In this document: in pieces, positions 48,310 to 56,633 of the stretch | How positions within the stretch are numbered: the stretch's first letter is position 1 | Layout: each line of letters begins with the position of its first letter | Source of the DNA: Cyanobacteria bacterium MAG CAR3_bin_5 | GTDB taxonomy: Bacteria > Cyanobacteriota > Cyanobacteriia > PCC-6307 > Cyanobiaceae | Assembly (NCBI GenBank): GCA_026709085.1 | Contig: JAPOTR010000025.1 | Location: 20,126 to 78,847, forward strand | DNA: 58,722 nt | Direction: 5' to 3' | Position numbers and translations under genes: made by a program | Notes under the pieces: generated by a model | Databases searched by the model: none | What the model was told of the DNA's origin: nothing | Seen by the model: only the letters and a program-made list of their open reading frames with translations

Positions 48310-48636
48310 TCAGCCCCCGGAACGCTTGGCCGGATACCCCCGCCCGGCCAGTTGCTCCAGCACCGCAGTGACGCGGTCACCCTGCAGGACAATGGCGTCC
48401 CCCTGCACGGTTCCCCCTGTGCCTGTGGCCGTTTTCAAGGCTTTGGCCAGGGCATTGAGTTGCCCGGCGGGCAGCGCCAACCCTGTGATGATGGTGACGG
48501 TCTTGCCGCCGCGCCCCCGGCTGCTGCGCTGCACCCTGACCTGTTGCCGCCCCGGCGGGCGGGCCGCAGGAGAGCTCTGCCGGAGTGGAGGCGTCCGATC
48601 CGGCGTAAATTCCTGCCAACCCCCCTTGCGGGCCAT
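48310..48636 (-). CDS. SUI1/eIF1-type translation initiation factor (YciH family)
   Basis: A 108-residue protein with a flexible basic N-terminus (PPGRQQVRVQRSSRGRGGKT) and a SUI1 domain. KTVTIITGLALPAGQLNALAKALK, GTGGTVQGDAIVLQGDR and VLEQLAGRGYPAKRSGG are all standard blocks. The bacterial proteins may influence start-site fidelity. It is 11 bases downstream of the zinc-ribbon gene, in the same direction. Confidence 0.9.
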   Translation of the reverse strand: MARKGGWQEFTPDRTPPLRQSSPAARPPGRQQVRVQRSSRGRGGKTVTIITGLALPAGQLNALAKALKTATGTGGTVQGDAIVLQGDRVTAVLEQLAGRGYPAKRSGG

Positions 48637-48647
48637 GGGTTCACCTC

Positions 48648-48977
48648 CTAGTCGTCCAGAGTTTCAGCCTGTATGTCAATGGGATGGCTCCTGCCCCCAT
48701 TGTCTTGGGTGGTCCCCGTAAAACTGTAGCCACAGGCGGGACAGGTGGTGGGGTTCATGGTGGTCATGCCGCAGCTTGGGCACTGCTTGACCTGCGCCTG
48801 CAGGCGCCGCCACCACAGCCAGCCGGCCACACCCGCCACACCGGCCAGCAGAACCGGCAACATCAGCAGGAGGGACAGTCCCCGGACCAGGCCGAAGACC
48901 AGACGCAGGGTAGGACCCGGCAGCAGGATGAGGGCAGCCAGGGCGCCAACGAGAAGCCAGGGGGGTCGGCGTTGCAT
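48648..48977 (-). CDS. Membrane protein with C-terminal zinc ribbon
   Basis: A 109-residue protein with two hydrophobic segments (WLLVGALAALILLPG and LSLLLMLPVLLAGVAGVAGWLWW) followed by a cytoplasmic rubredoxin-like knuckle pair: CPSCGMTTMNPTTCPACGYSF (CxxC...CxxC), split here only by length. The polar tail ends DIQAETLDD. Function unknown; zinc binding is inferred from the cysteines. It is spaced 52 bases from leuS. Confidence 0.7.
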   Translation of the reverse strand: MQRRPPWLLVGALAALILLPGPTLRLVFGLVRGLSLLLMLPVLLAGVAGVAGWLWWRRLQAQVKQCPSCGMTTMNPTTCPACGYSFTGTTQDNGGRSHPIDIQAETLDD

Positions 48978-49029
48978 GGGGAAGGCGGTGGTGACGGATC
49001 ACCCCAGTTTGGTCCTGCGGAGCTTGTCC

Positions 49030-51678
49030 CTACGGCACCAGGTTCACCAACCGCCCCGGCACCACGATCACCCGCCGCGGGGCGATCCCTTTCAGCCAGC
49101 GCTTGGCAATCTCGCTGCCACAGGCCAGGCGCTCCAGTTCCTCCCGGGAGGCGGCGCTGGGGGCGGTCATGGTGCCCCGGGTTTTGCCCCGGATCTGGAT
49201 CACCACCTCCCGCAACTCCTGTTTGAGGGCCTGCGGATCCAGTTGGGGCCAGCTTTGGCTGTGAACACTGCCCCCGCCATCCAGTTGTCGCCACAGTTCT
49301 TCAGCCAGGTGGGGGGCAAAAGGGGCCAACAGCCGCAACAGGGCGTCCACGGCCTCCGCTTGCACCCCGTCCGAGGCTGTGCCCAGGTCGCCCAATCCAT
49401 TGGCCAGCTTCATGAGTTCGGACACGGCCGTATTGAACTGATAGGCCCCGTCCAGATCCTCGGCAACGGCTTGAATGGCGGTGTGGACCCGGCGGCGAAT
49501 CTGGTGGTCAACGGCAGTGATGGCCGTTGTGGCAGGGGGCCGGGGACTGTCGAGCCGTCCACCCCGCTGCCGGAACGCCGCCACCAGGCGCCAGAGCCGC
49601 TGCAGGAAGCGAAACTGTCCCTCCACGTCCGCATCGCTCCATTCCAGATCCTTCTCCGGCGGCGCCTTGAAGAGAATGAACATCCGGGCCGTGTCGGCCC
49701 CGTACCGGGCAATTACCGAGGCCGGATCCACCCCGTTGAGCTTGGACTTGGACATCTTCTCGAAGAAGGCCTCCAGGGGCTCCCCGTCCTCGGGATCCAA
49801 GGGGTGATCGGGATTTTCCACCCGAACCGGGGCCACGTATCCGCCCGTGCGTGGATTGCGGTAGGTAATGGATTGCACCATGCCCTGGGTGAGCAGCCGC
49901 TCAAACGGCTCACGGAATCCCAGCAGGCCCCGGTCCGCCAACGCCTTGGTGAAGAATCGCGAGTAGAGCAGGTGCAGGATGGCGTGCTCCACCCCCCCCA
50001 CGTACTGATCCACGGGCAGCCACCGGTCCACCTTGTCCCGCTCAAAAGCCTTCTTGCCATTGGCGGCGTCTGGGTAGCGCAGGAAGTACCAACTGGAGCA
50101 CATGAAGGTGTCCATGGTGTCGGTTTCCCGATGGGCGGGGCCTCCGCAGACGGGGCACTTCACCTCCAGCCACGCCTTGGCCTTGGCCAGGGGGTTGCCC
50201 CCCTTGCCGGCCAGGGGTAGATCCCGGGGCAACTCCACCGGCAACTGGTCCTGGGGGACAGGCACAGCGCCACAATTTGGGCAGTGGATGATGGGGATGG
50301 GGCAGCCCCAGTAGCGCTGCCGCGACACCAGCCAATCCCGCAGGCGATAGACGACTTTCTCCTCCCCAAGCCGCTGGGCAGCCAGCGCAGCGGTGATGCG
50401 GGTCTTGGCCGTCCGGCTGGGCAGACCGTCAAAGTCCCCGGAGTGGACCAGGACGCCGTCGTCACAAAACGCCTCCTGCAGGTCTTCCCCCCCTGGGGAG
50501 CCCTGGCCGTCGGGGGTGATCACCGCCTTGATGGGCAGGCCATGGCGCCGGGCGAAGTCAAAATCACGGCTGTCATGGGCGGGAACCCCCATCACGGCGC
50601 CGGAGCCGTAGTCCAGCAGCACGTAGTCCGCAATCCAGACGGGAACCGGCTCGCCACTGAGGGGGTGGCGCACGTGGGCGCCGAGGGGGACGCCCCGCTT
50701 GGGACGATCATCCGCCGTGCGCTCCACGGCGCTGATGTGCCCCATCTCGGCGCGGAACGCCGCCACGGTGGCCTGCTGCTCCGGTTGGGTGAGGCTGTCC
50801 ACAAGGGGATGCTCCGGCGCCAGCACCATGTAGGTGACGCCAAACAGGGTATCCGGCCGGGTGGTGAACACCTCCACCACCGTTGTGTTCCCGTCGTTGT
50901 CGGGGTGCATGAGGGGGAACAACACTTGCGTTCCGGTGGAGCGGCCGATCCAGTTGGCCTGCATGGTGCGCACCCGCTCCGGCCAACCCTCCAACAGCTT
51001 CAGATCCTCCAGCAGGTCCTGGGCATAGTGGGTAATGCCGAGAAACCACTGGCGCAGCAGGCGACGCTCCACCAGAGCGCCGGAGCGCCATGAGCGCCCC
51101 TGGCTGTCCACCTGCTCGTTGGCCAGCACCGTCTGGTCCACCGGATCCCAGTTGACGGCAGCTTCCTTCTGATAGGCCAGCCCCGCCGCGAAAAGTTCCA
51201 GGAAAATCCACTGGGTCCAGCGGTAATAATCCGGCTGGCAGGTGGTGACTTCCCGCTCCCAGTCAAGGGACAATCCCAGGGCGTTAAGCTGGCTGCGCAT
51301 CTGGGCAATGTTTTGCTCCGTCCAGCGCCCTGGCTCCACGGAGCGCTCAATGGCGGCGTTTTCCGCCGGCAGGCCAAAGGCGTCCCAACCCATGGGGTGA
51401 AGCACCGCCTTACCCTTCATCCGCTGCACCCGGGCCACCACGTCGGTAATGACGTAGTTGCGCACGTGCCCCATGTGCAGGCTCCCCGAGGGATAGGGGA
51501 ACATGGAGAGGGCGTAGAAGGTGTCCTGTCCGGGTCGGGGCTCCGGCGTGCGGTATTGCCCGCAGGCCTGCCAGTGCTGCTGCCAATGGGCCTCGATCCG
51601 GGTGGGAGCATAGGGCTCCTGCAACGACTGGGCCGGACCATGATCCGGCAAGGAAGCCTTCGAGTTGGAGACGGCCAT
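49030..51678 (-). CDS. leuS: Leucyl-tRNA synthetase
   Basis: Class I synthetase charging tRNA-Leu. The start [14 protein letters not shown] at 51678 gives 882 residues. The HIGH-type motif is [18 protein letters not shown] near residue 65, the editing domain contains [20 protein letters not shown], and the KMSKS motif appears as [14 protein letters not shown] near 648. The C-terminal anticodon-binding and tail domains ([10 protein letters not shown]) are complete. Upstream ATGs lie in a frame without homology. Confidence 0.97.
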   Translation of the reverse strand: MAVSNSKASLPDHGPAQSLQEPYAPTRIEAHWQQHWQACGQYRTPEPRPGQDTFYALSMFPYPSGSLHMGHVRNYVITDVVARVQRMKGKAVLHPMGWDAFGLPAENAAIERSVEPGRWTEQNIAQMRSQLNALGLSLDWEREVTTCQPDYYRWTQWIFLELFAAGLAYQKEAAVNWDPVDQTVLANEQVDSQGRSWRSGALVERRLLRQWFLGITHYAQDLLEDLKLLEGWPERVRTMQANWIGRSTGTQVLFPLMHPDNDGNTTVVEVFTTRPDTLFGVTYMVLAPEHPLVDSLTQPEQQATVAAFRAEMGHISAVERTADDRPKRGVPLGAHVRHPLSGEPVPVWIADYVLLDYGSGAVMGVPAHDSRDFDFARRHGLPIKAVITPDGQGSPGGEDLQEAFCDDGVLVHSGDFDGLPSRTAKTRITAALAAQRLGEEKVVYRLRDWLVSRQRYWGCPIPIIHCPNCGAVPVPQDQLPVELPRDLPLAGKGGNPLAKAKAWLEVKCPVCGGPAHRETDTMDTFMCSSWYFLRYPDAANGKKAFERDKVDRWLPVDQYVGGVEHAILHLLYSRFFTKALADRGLLGFREPFERLLTQGMVQSITYRNPRTGGYVAPVRVENPDHPLDPEDGEPLEAFFEKMSKSKLNGVDPASVIARYGADTARMFILFKAPPEKDLEWSDADVEGQFRFLQRLWRLVAAFRQRGGRLDSPRPPATTAITAVDHQIRRRVHTAIQAVAEDLDGAYQFNTAVSELMKLANGLGDLGTASDGVQAEAVDALLRLLAPFAPHLAEELWRQLDGGGSVHSQSWPQLDPQALKQELREVVIQIRGKTRGTMTAPSAASREELERLACGSEIAKRWLKGIAPRRVIVVPGRLVNLVP

Positions 51679-52928
51679 GGCAGCGTACAGGGCCAGCATT
51701 GCCCGCCATGGTCCCACAGGGTGGACACCGGGGGCCAAGCGGGAATCCACCGTCCTTAACCCAGGGGGGACTGCCGATGCGCTGCGACTGCGCTTCAATG
51801 ACGGCCGGATTTTGCCTGATCCCCATCCCGCGCAGCGCCTGAACTCAAACCCGCCCCCCGGCAAGAGGGGAGTGGGACTGGGCAGGAGAGGCTTTGGCGT
51901 TACTCCTCTCGCTGCCGCTGCTGCCGCTCTTCGCCGGTGAGGCGCAGGCCCAGGTGGTTACGATTACCGGCAGGGACGTGTCACCGAGGGTACGGCGGCC
52001 AGCTTCATGGTGAGCCGCACCGGGCCTGCAACCTGGCGGGGAGCAACGAGGGGAACAAAACGGTGACGATCCCGGCAGGCTAAGCCACAGTCAGCTATAA
52101 TTTGCCAGGCGATAACAATTACGATATCCTCTATGGACGTACCGACTATACAGCAGGGGGTAGTGAGTCCAACGGCCCGGTGACACCATCAACAACTATG
52201 CGCAGCCAACGTTTGACACCTGACCGTGACGGGATCTGGCGGCAATACCGTCCTTACGTATGTAACCCCGGTTCTGGCTAAGTGGAGCAGGAAGGGTTTT
52301 CAGAAGAGTGTGGAGAAGGAAAGCCTGAGGGAGTGCTCTGCGGGGGAGGAGAGGCACTCCTGCCGTTCTCCCACCAGGGCGTGCTCACGCTGCCAGCCAG
52401 AGACACACTGTCCGCCGCACCGCTGAAGGAGGACACCGCCCCCTGCCCCCACAGGGTGAACCCACCGGCGCCGCACCCTCTGCCATCCCTGCTGCTGGTG
52501 CTGCCTGGGGGGAGAAGGAGAAGGCGAACCCTCCATCAGTGGGGCGCCGCTGACCCTCTCCAACCCCAACAGCTTGGACACCACCCCTTCGTTCTCCACC
52601 AACGGCGCCCCGCCGGTGCGCTCCTCACCTGCCACCGTGAGGCTCAGACCCGGCGGGTTGGCGCCTGCGGCACAGCGCCCCCGCACCGGGTCCACCACCT
52701 GCTGCGACACCATAGGGACTGGCGCTCAGGGTGAACACCGCATCTCCCCCCTCCGTATTTGGGAACTGCCCCTCGCCCCCACGGCAAGGTCTGCACAGCC
52801 TGAACACTAGGTCCCAGCAGGGCTCTGGCTCTCTATCTTCCCATCAGCCCTCTCAAGGCCACAAGCCGGGGGAAGAGGGCGCTTCTCCTCTTGCCCCTTA
52901 TCCACAACTCGGGCTGGCCAAGTCTTGG
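51679..52928. pseudogene. Graveyard between leuS and trmD with a Calx-beta-like relic
   Basis: At about 51897-52280 the plus strand reads [19 protein letters not shown], a signal-peptide-like start, then VTEGTAASFMVSRTG and NKTVTIPAG followed by a stop and ATVSYNLPGDNNYD in the same style. This matches secreted proteins with Calx-beta-like repeats such as the one at the window end, but stops and frameshifts break it. From 52290 to 52920 no frame on either strand is recognisable, although the sequence stays GC-rich. It looks like an old gene insertion that decayed. Confidence 0.55.
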
Positions 52929-53642
52929 TCATGGTCCCGGACGGGGCCGCAGCAGTTCGGGGCGGCGCTGGCGGGTGCGCTGTTCCCGCTGGGCCTGGCG
53001 CCAACGGTCAACGGCGCCGTGGTCGCCGCTACACAACACCGCCGGCGCCTCCATGCCCCGGAACACCCGGGGGCGGGTGTAGTGGGGGTACTCCAGCAAA
53101 CCCTGGCAGAAACTTTCCTGCCGGAGGGATTCAGCCCGTCCCACGGTGCCCCGTCGCAGCCGCAGCACCGCGTTGATCACCGCCATGGCCGGGATTTCCC
53201 CACCGGTGAGCACCACGTCCCCCACACACAATTCCTCATCCGCCAGCGAGCGGATGCGTTCATCGATGCCTTCGTAGTGGCCGCAGACAATCACCAGTTG
53301 GTCATGGTTGGCGGCGAGGCGGTGGGCGTCAGCCTGGCGGAAGGGGCGGCCCTGGGGACACATGAGCAGCACCCGGCGACCGTGACCCGCGGGGATCGAC
53401 TCCACCGCCGCAAAGACGGGCTCGGGCTTGAGCACCATGCCCGCTCCACCGCCGTAGGGACTGTCGTCCACCTTGTGGTATGGACCGGGAGCGAAATCCC
53501 GGGGATTGTGGGTGTAAAGCTCCGCCAACCCCGCGGTGAAGGCCCGCCCGATGACCCCCAGGCCGTACAGCATATGGAAGGCCTGGGGAAACAGACTGAC
53601 CACGTCCAGCCGCAAGGGCGCCTGTGGCTGCCGCTCCTCCAT
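52929..53642 (-). CDS. trmD: tRNA (guanine37-N1)-methyltransferase
   Basis: Methylates G37 of tRNAs reading CNN codons. The 237-residue SPOUT enzyme contains LDVVSLFPQAF, DDSPYGGGAGMVLKPEPV, VIVCGHYEGIDERI (knot region), VGDVVLTGGEIPAM and RRPELLRPRP at the C-terminus. ATG at 53642 overlaps the stop of the preceding CpcS-type gene by one base (TGATG), so the two are coupled. Confidence 0.96.
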   Translation of the reverse strand: MEERQPQAPLRLDVVSLFPQAFHMLYGLGVIGRAFTAGLAELYTHNPRDFAPGPYHKVDDSPYGGGAGMVLKPEPVFAAVESIPAGHGRRVLLMCPQGRPFRQADAHRLAANHDQLVIVCGHYEGIDERIRSLADEELCVGDVVLTGGEIPAMAVINAVLRLRRGTVGRAESLRQESFCQGLLEYPHYTRPRVFRGMEAPAVLCSGDHGAVDRWRQAQREQRTRQRRPELLRPRPGP

Positions 53643-54172
53643 CAACTCTGCAGACGGCGGATCTCGGAGTAGAAAGCGCAGGCCTGCACCGCTGACGGGT
53701 CGTTTTTGCAGGAGACGGTGCGGCTGCGGAGGCGCAGGTTGGCCTTGCTGAACCAGATGCGCTCCTCAAGCTGCTGATCCCCGCTGCACCAGGTGAGGCG
53801 CAGAACATGATCCCCATCAAACCGCCAGCGCCCCCGGCGGCCGTCGCTGCCAGCAAAATCCCCTTCCCGATCCTGGGCCGCCCCCGTCATGTGCAGTTGG
53901 AAATCCGGCTGCCGGTCGCCGTGGAGACGCAATACCCCCAGTTCAGGCCTCGACTCCGCCGGCTGCCAACTGAACGCCAACTGGGCGGACTCGCTCCGGT
54001 CCCAGCCTTCTTCCTCCCGGCTGACGGTCATCAGGGTGCGCAAACTCAGCCAGCGGCCGGCGCAACGCTCCAGCAACTCCTGCACCGTGGCGGGCGGTTG
54101 GAAGGGGACAGGGGCGGGGCTTGGGGCGGACACGACACTGTTGGGCGGGATTCGTCCTCCATCCTCACCCAT
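53642..54172 (-). CDS. CpcS/CpeS-family phycobiliprotein lyase
   Basis: A 176-residue beta-barrel lyase that attaches bilins to phycobiliprotein cysteines. After a proline-rich leader, LLERCAGRWLSLRTLMTV begins the FxxxxGxWxSxRTxH-like family block. WRFDGDHVLRLTW and the C-terminal LEERIWFSKANLRLRSRTV with FYSEIRR close the barrel, as in CpcS/CpeS proteins. Which bilin site it serves cannot be told. ATG at 54172 overlaps the end of era by 8 bases. Confidence 0.8.
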   Translation of the reverse strand: MGEDGGRIPPNSVVSAPSPAPVPFQPPATVQELLERCAGRWLSLRTLMTVSREEEGWDRSESAQLAFSWQPAESRPELGVLRLHGDRQPDFQLHMTGAAQDREGDFAGSDGRRGRWRFDGDHVLRLTWCSGDQQLEERIWFSKANLRLRSRTVSCKNDPSAVQACAFYSEIRRLQS

Positions 54173-55091
54173 TGCCGTAGCCCAACTCCGCCAGCCGTCC
54201 CGGGTGACGGCGCCAGTGGGGAGACACCTTGACAAACAACTCCAGGTGAACCGGGCCGGCAATCAAGGTCTGCATCTGCAACCGGGCGGCAGTGCCGATG
54301 GCTTTCAACATGGCGCCCCCTTTGCCGATGAGGATCCCCTTCTGGCTGCTGCGCTCCACCAGCACCACGGCGGTGATGCGGGTGCAGTGACGCTCTTCCC
54401 GCATGTCCTCGATGCGCGCCGCCACACTGTGGGGCACCTCTTCCCGGGTCAGGTGCAACACCTGTTCACGGATCTGCTCCGCCAGCAGCAGGCGCTCCGG
54501 CTGATCACTGACCACATGGGGCGGGTAAAGATGGGAACCCTCCGGTAGACGCCGGCTCAGACCCTCCACCAACTGTTCACAGCCGGCTCCATGCAACGCA
54601 CTGAAACCAAAGAACGGACAATCGCCCACCAGGCTGCGGTAGCTGCGCTGCAACTGTGCGGCCCGCCGGGAGGGGATCAGATCCTGCTTGTTGAGACCCA
54701 CCACCAGCGGCGCGGCGCAGTGGCGCAGCAGTTGGGTGATGTAGGCATCCCCATGGCCGGGCGGCGTGCTGCCGTCCATGAGCAGTAACACCACGTCCAC
54801 CTCGCCAATGGTGGACCGGGCCACCTTGACCAGGTGCTCCCCCAGCAGGTGATGGGGCTTATGAATGCCGGGGGTGTCCAGCAGCACCAACTGGGCCGTG
54901 GGGCGGGTCAGGATGCCCCGCAGCCGGTTGCGGGTTGTCTGGGCCACAGGGGAGGTGATGGCCACTTTGTGACCCACCAACCGGTTGAGCAGGGTGGATT
55001 TGCCCACGTTGGGGCGCCCGATCAGGGCCACGAAGCCGGAGCGATACCCCGGCGGTGTTGGCGTAACGGTCTGTTCCCCCCCTTGAAACAC
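54165..55091 (-). CDS. era: GTPase Era
   Basis: Ribosome-associated GTPase needed for 16S rRNA maturation. G1 is ALIGRPNVGKSTLLNRL, G2 TSPVAQTTRNRLRGI, G3 LVLLDTPGIHKPHH and G4 PLVVGLNKQDLI. The C-terminal KH domain contains RITAVVLVERSSQKGILIGKGGAMLKAIG. GTG at 55091 gives 308 residues, close to the ~300 norm. An ATG 33 codons upstream (55190) is the alternative; no other start lies nearer the GTPase domain. Confidence 0.95.
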   Translation of the reverse strand: MFQGGEQTVTPTPPGYRSGFVALIGRPNVGKSTLLNRLVGHKVAITSPVAQTTRNRLRGILTRPTAQLVLLDTPGIHKPHHLLGEHLVKVARSTIGEVDVVLLLMDGSTPPGHGDAYITQLLRHCAAPLVVGLNKQDLIPSRRAAQLQRSYRSLVGDCPFFGFSALHGAGCEQLVEGLSRRLPEGSHLYPPHVVSDQPERLLLAEQIREQVLHLTREEVPHSVAARIEDMREERHCTRITAVVLVERSSQKGILIGKGGAMLKAIGTAARLQMQTLIAGPVHLELFVKVSPHWRRHPGRLAELGYGNG

Positions 55092-55240
55092 CGGAGGGAC
55101 GGCTCGTGATCGGGATTGGGGCTTGGACAAGGGGGTGTGAAGGGGTCTCCCGGCCCCCAGCCTGCCTATCCCTGCAAGGAAGTGGGCCACGGTTCACCCA
55201 CCTTGTGGCATCTTGTGGCAGAGTCCCCAGCCTGCGGGCC

Positions 55241-55810
55241 ATGGCGAGAGAGCTTGCAGTGAGTCCCATGGGCCAGGAGCAGCCCCTGTCCTTTGCCGAG
55301 GCCATCAACCGCACCGAACTCTGGCTGCGGCAATGGCAGGCCGGCGCCATGGACGACGAGACCCTGGCCCAACAGTTTGCAGGTGTGCTGACCAGCGCCG
55401 ACGGCCGGCGCGGCTTCTTTGTGGTGACCCTGGCGGGCCCCAGCTCCTTGCTGGATCATCCCCCCGCCCCCGTCCTTGCGCAACTCCAACGTGGAGGCGC
55501 GGTGGTGGTGGATCTGGTGGTGCGCAATCTGGCCATGGGGACCGCCATGGCCCTTGAACACCAGCGACAGGGGCACGGAGAGCGGGCCAGGGCATCGCTG
55601 CGGGTGCAACGGCGCGCCCAGGCCCTTCTGGCGCAGCTTGATTCCCCGGCTGTCCGCCACCGCCTCGATCAACTGCTGGCGGCAACCGAGGGTGAGGGGG
55701 CGGACGTGGCGTTTCTGGAGCGCTGGAACTATGATGCCGCCCAGCGCCAAGCCATTGCCCATGTGGTGGCGACCACCCGGCGCAACCTGGCCCAGGCTCA
55801 GGACCCCTAA
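55241..55810 (+). CDS. Conserved cyanobacterial-type hypothetical protein
   Basis: A 189-residue, mostly helical soluble protein. It starts MARELAVSPMGQEQPLSFAE and contains TELWLRQWQAGAMDDETLAQ, SADGRRGFFVVTLAGPSSLLD and VVDLVVRNLAMGTAMALEHQ. The ending is AIAHVVATTRRNLAQAQDP. Composition matches the core genome, and it is divergent from era. I recognise no domain or function. A second Met 9 codons in is a possible start. Confidence 0.7.
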   Translation: MARELAVSPMGQEQPLSFAEAINRTELWLRQWQAGAMDDETLAQQFAGVLTSADGRRGFFVVTLAGPSSLLDHPPAPVLAQLQRGGAVVVDLVVRNLAMGTAMALEHQRQGHGERARASLRVQRRAQALLAQLDSPAVRHRLDQLLAATEGEGADVAFLERWNYDAAQRQAIAHVVATTRRNLAQAQDP

Positions 55811-55905
55811 GAGCTTGAGGGGTAAGGCGTGAGGGGGAGTATCAGGGCAGAGATGAGTGGGGGATCGGGGTGGTATGGCGTGGGGAGGGAACCGGTTGGC
55901 GTCCC

Positions 55906-56629
55906 ATGACGGGGTTGGCATGGTTATGGGCTGCTTGCCATTACAGCGACCAGGTGGCCAGCCCACCGGGACCGTGAACTGCCGCTTGTCCTGCTGGATC
56001 GCATCATCAAGGCCAGTTCCAATCCTGGTGACCTGGTGCTTGATCCTTTCTGCGGTTGTGCCACAGCCCTGGTGGCAGCGGACAGACTAGGGCGGAAATG
56101 GGCAGGCATTGACCTTTCACTGCTGGCCATCAAGCTGGTCAAGGAGCGGATCGTGGTAGATCCAGCGGCCAACCCGCTGTGGGCCGGTACCATTGCCCTG
56201 GATACCCCGCCCAAGCGCACGGACTTGGGCAATCTGCCCAACTACCGCACCCATCGTCATCGCCTCTACGGTGAACAGGAAGGTGTTTGTGTGGGCTGCA
56301 ATACCCACTTCCCCTTCAGAGTGATGGACGTGGACCACGTTTTGCCCCGCAGCAAGGGAGGGACGGATCATCCAGACAACCTGCAACTGCTGTGCTCAGG
56401 CTGCAACCACAGCAAGGGAGGCAAGACCATGGCTGAAGGGCGGAGACTCCTTCTCGGAAGTGAAGCCACGAATACGCCACAGACGTGCATGGTAGATGCT
56501 AAAATCGTCATGCCTTTCAGCTCTCTCAGCAATGACAAGCACAGGTTGGTTCCCGGAGGCAAAATCACTGCCGGCAACCGGGCAAGGCAAGAATGTTACC
56601 GATCATGGGAGATTGACGCGACCCGGTAA
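55906..56629 (+). pseudogene. 5'-truncated DNA methyltransferase fused to an HNH nuclease domain
   Basis: The frame opens after a stop at about 55905 and lacks a proper start. It reads RDRELPLVLLDRIIKASSN then PGDLVLDPFCGCATALVAA, the C-terminal SAM motif of beta-type site-specific DNA methyltransferases, and GRKWAGIDLS. From about 56230 an HNH module follows: RLYGEQEGVCVGCNTHFPF, VMDVDHVLPRSKGGTDHPDN and LQLLCSGCNHSKGGKT, with two CxxC zinc pairs. Such methylase-HNH fusions are common. The N-terminal recognition and catalytic parts are missing, so this is a remnant. The first in-frame ATG is at 56036. Confidence 0.8.
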
Positions 56630-56633
56630 GGGC

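Noticed and set aside
52282..52734. Protein-coding gene between the Calx-beta relic and trmD
   Set aside because: Overlapping frames on both strands are proline/arginine-rich with no family features, ribosome site or consistent coding character.
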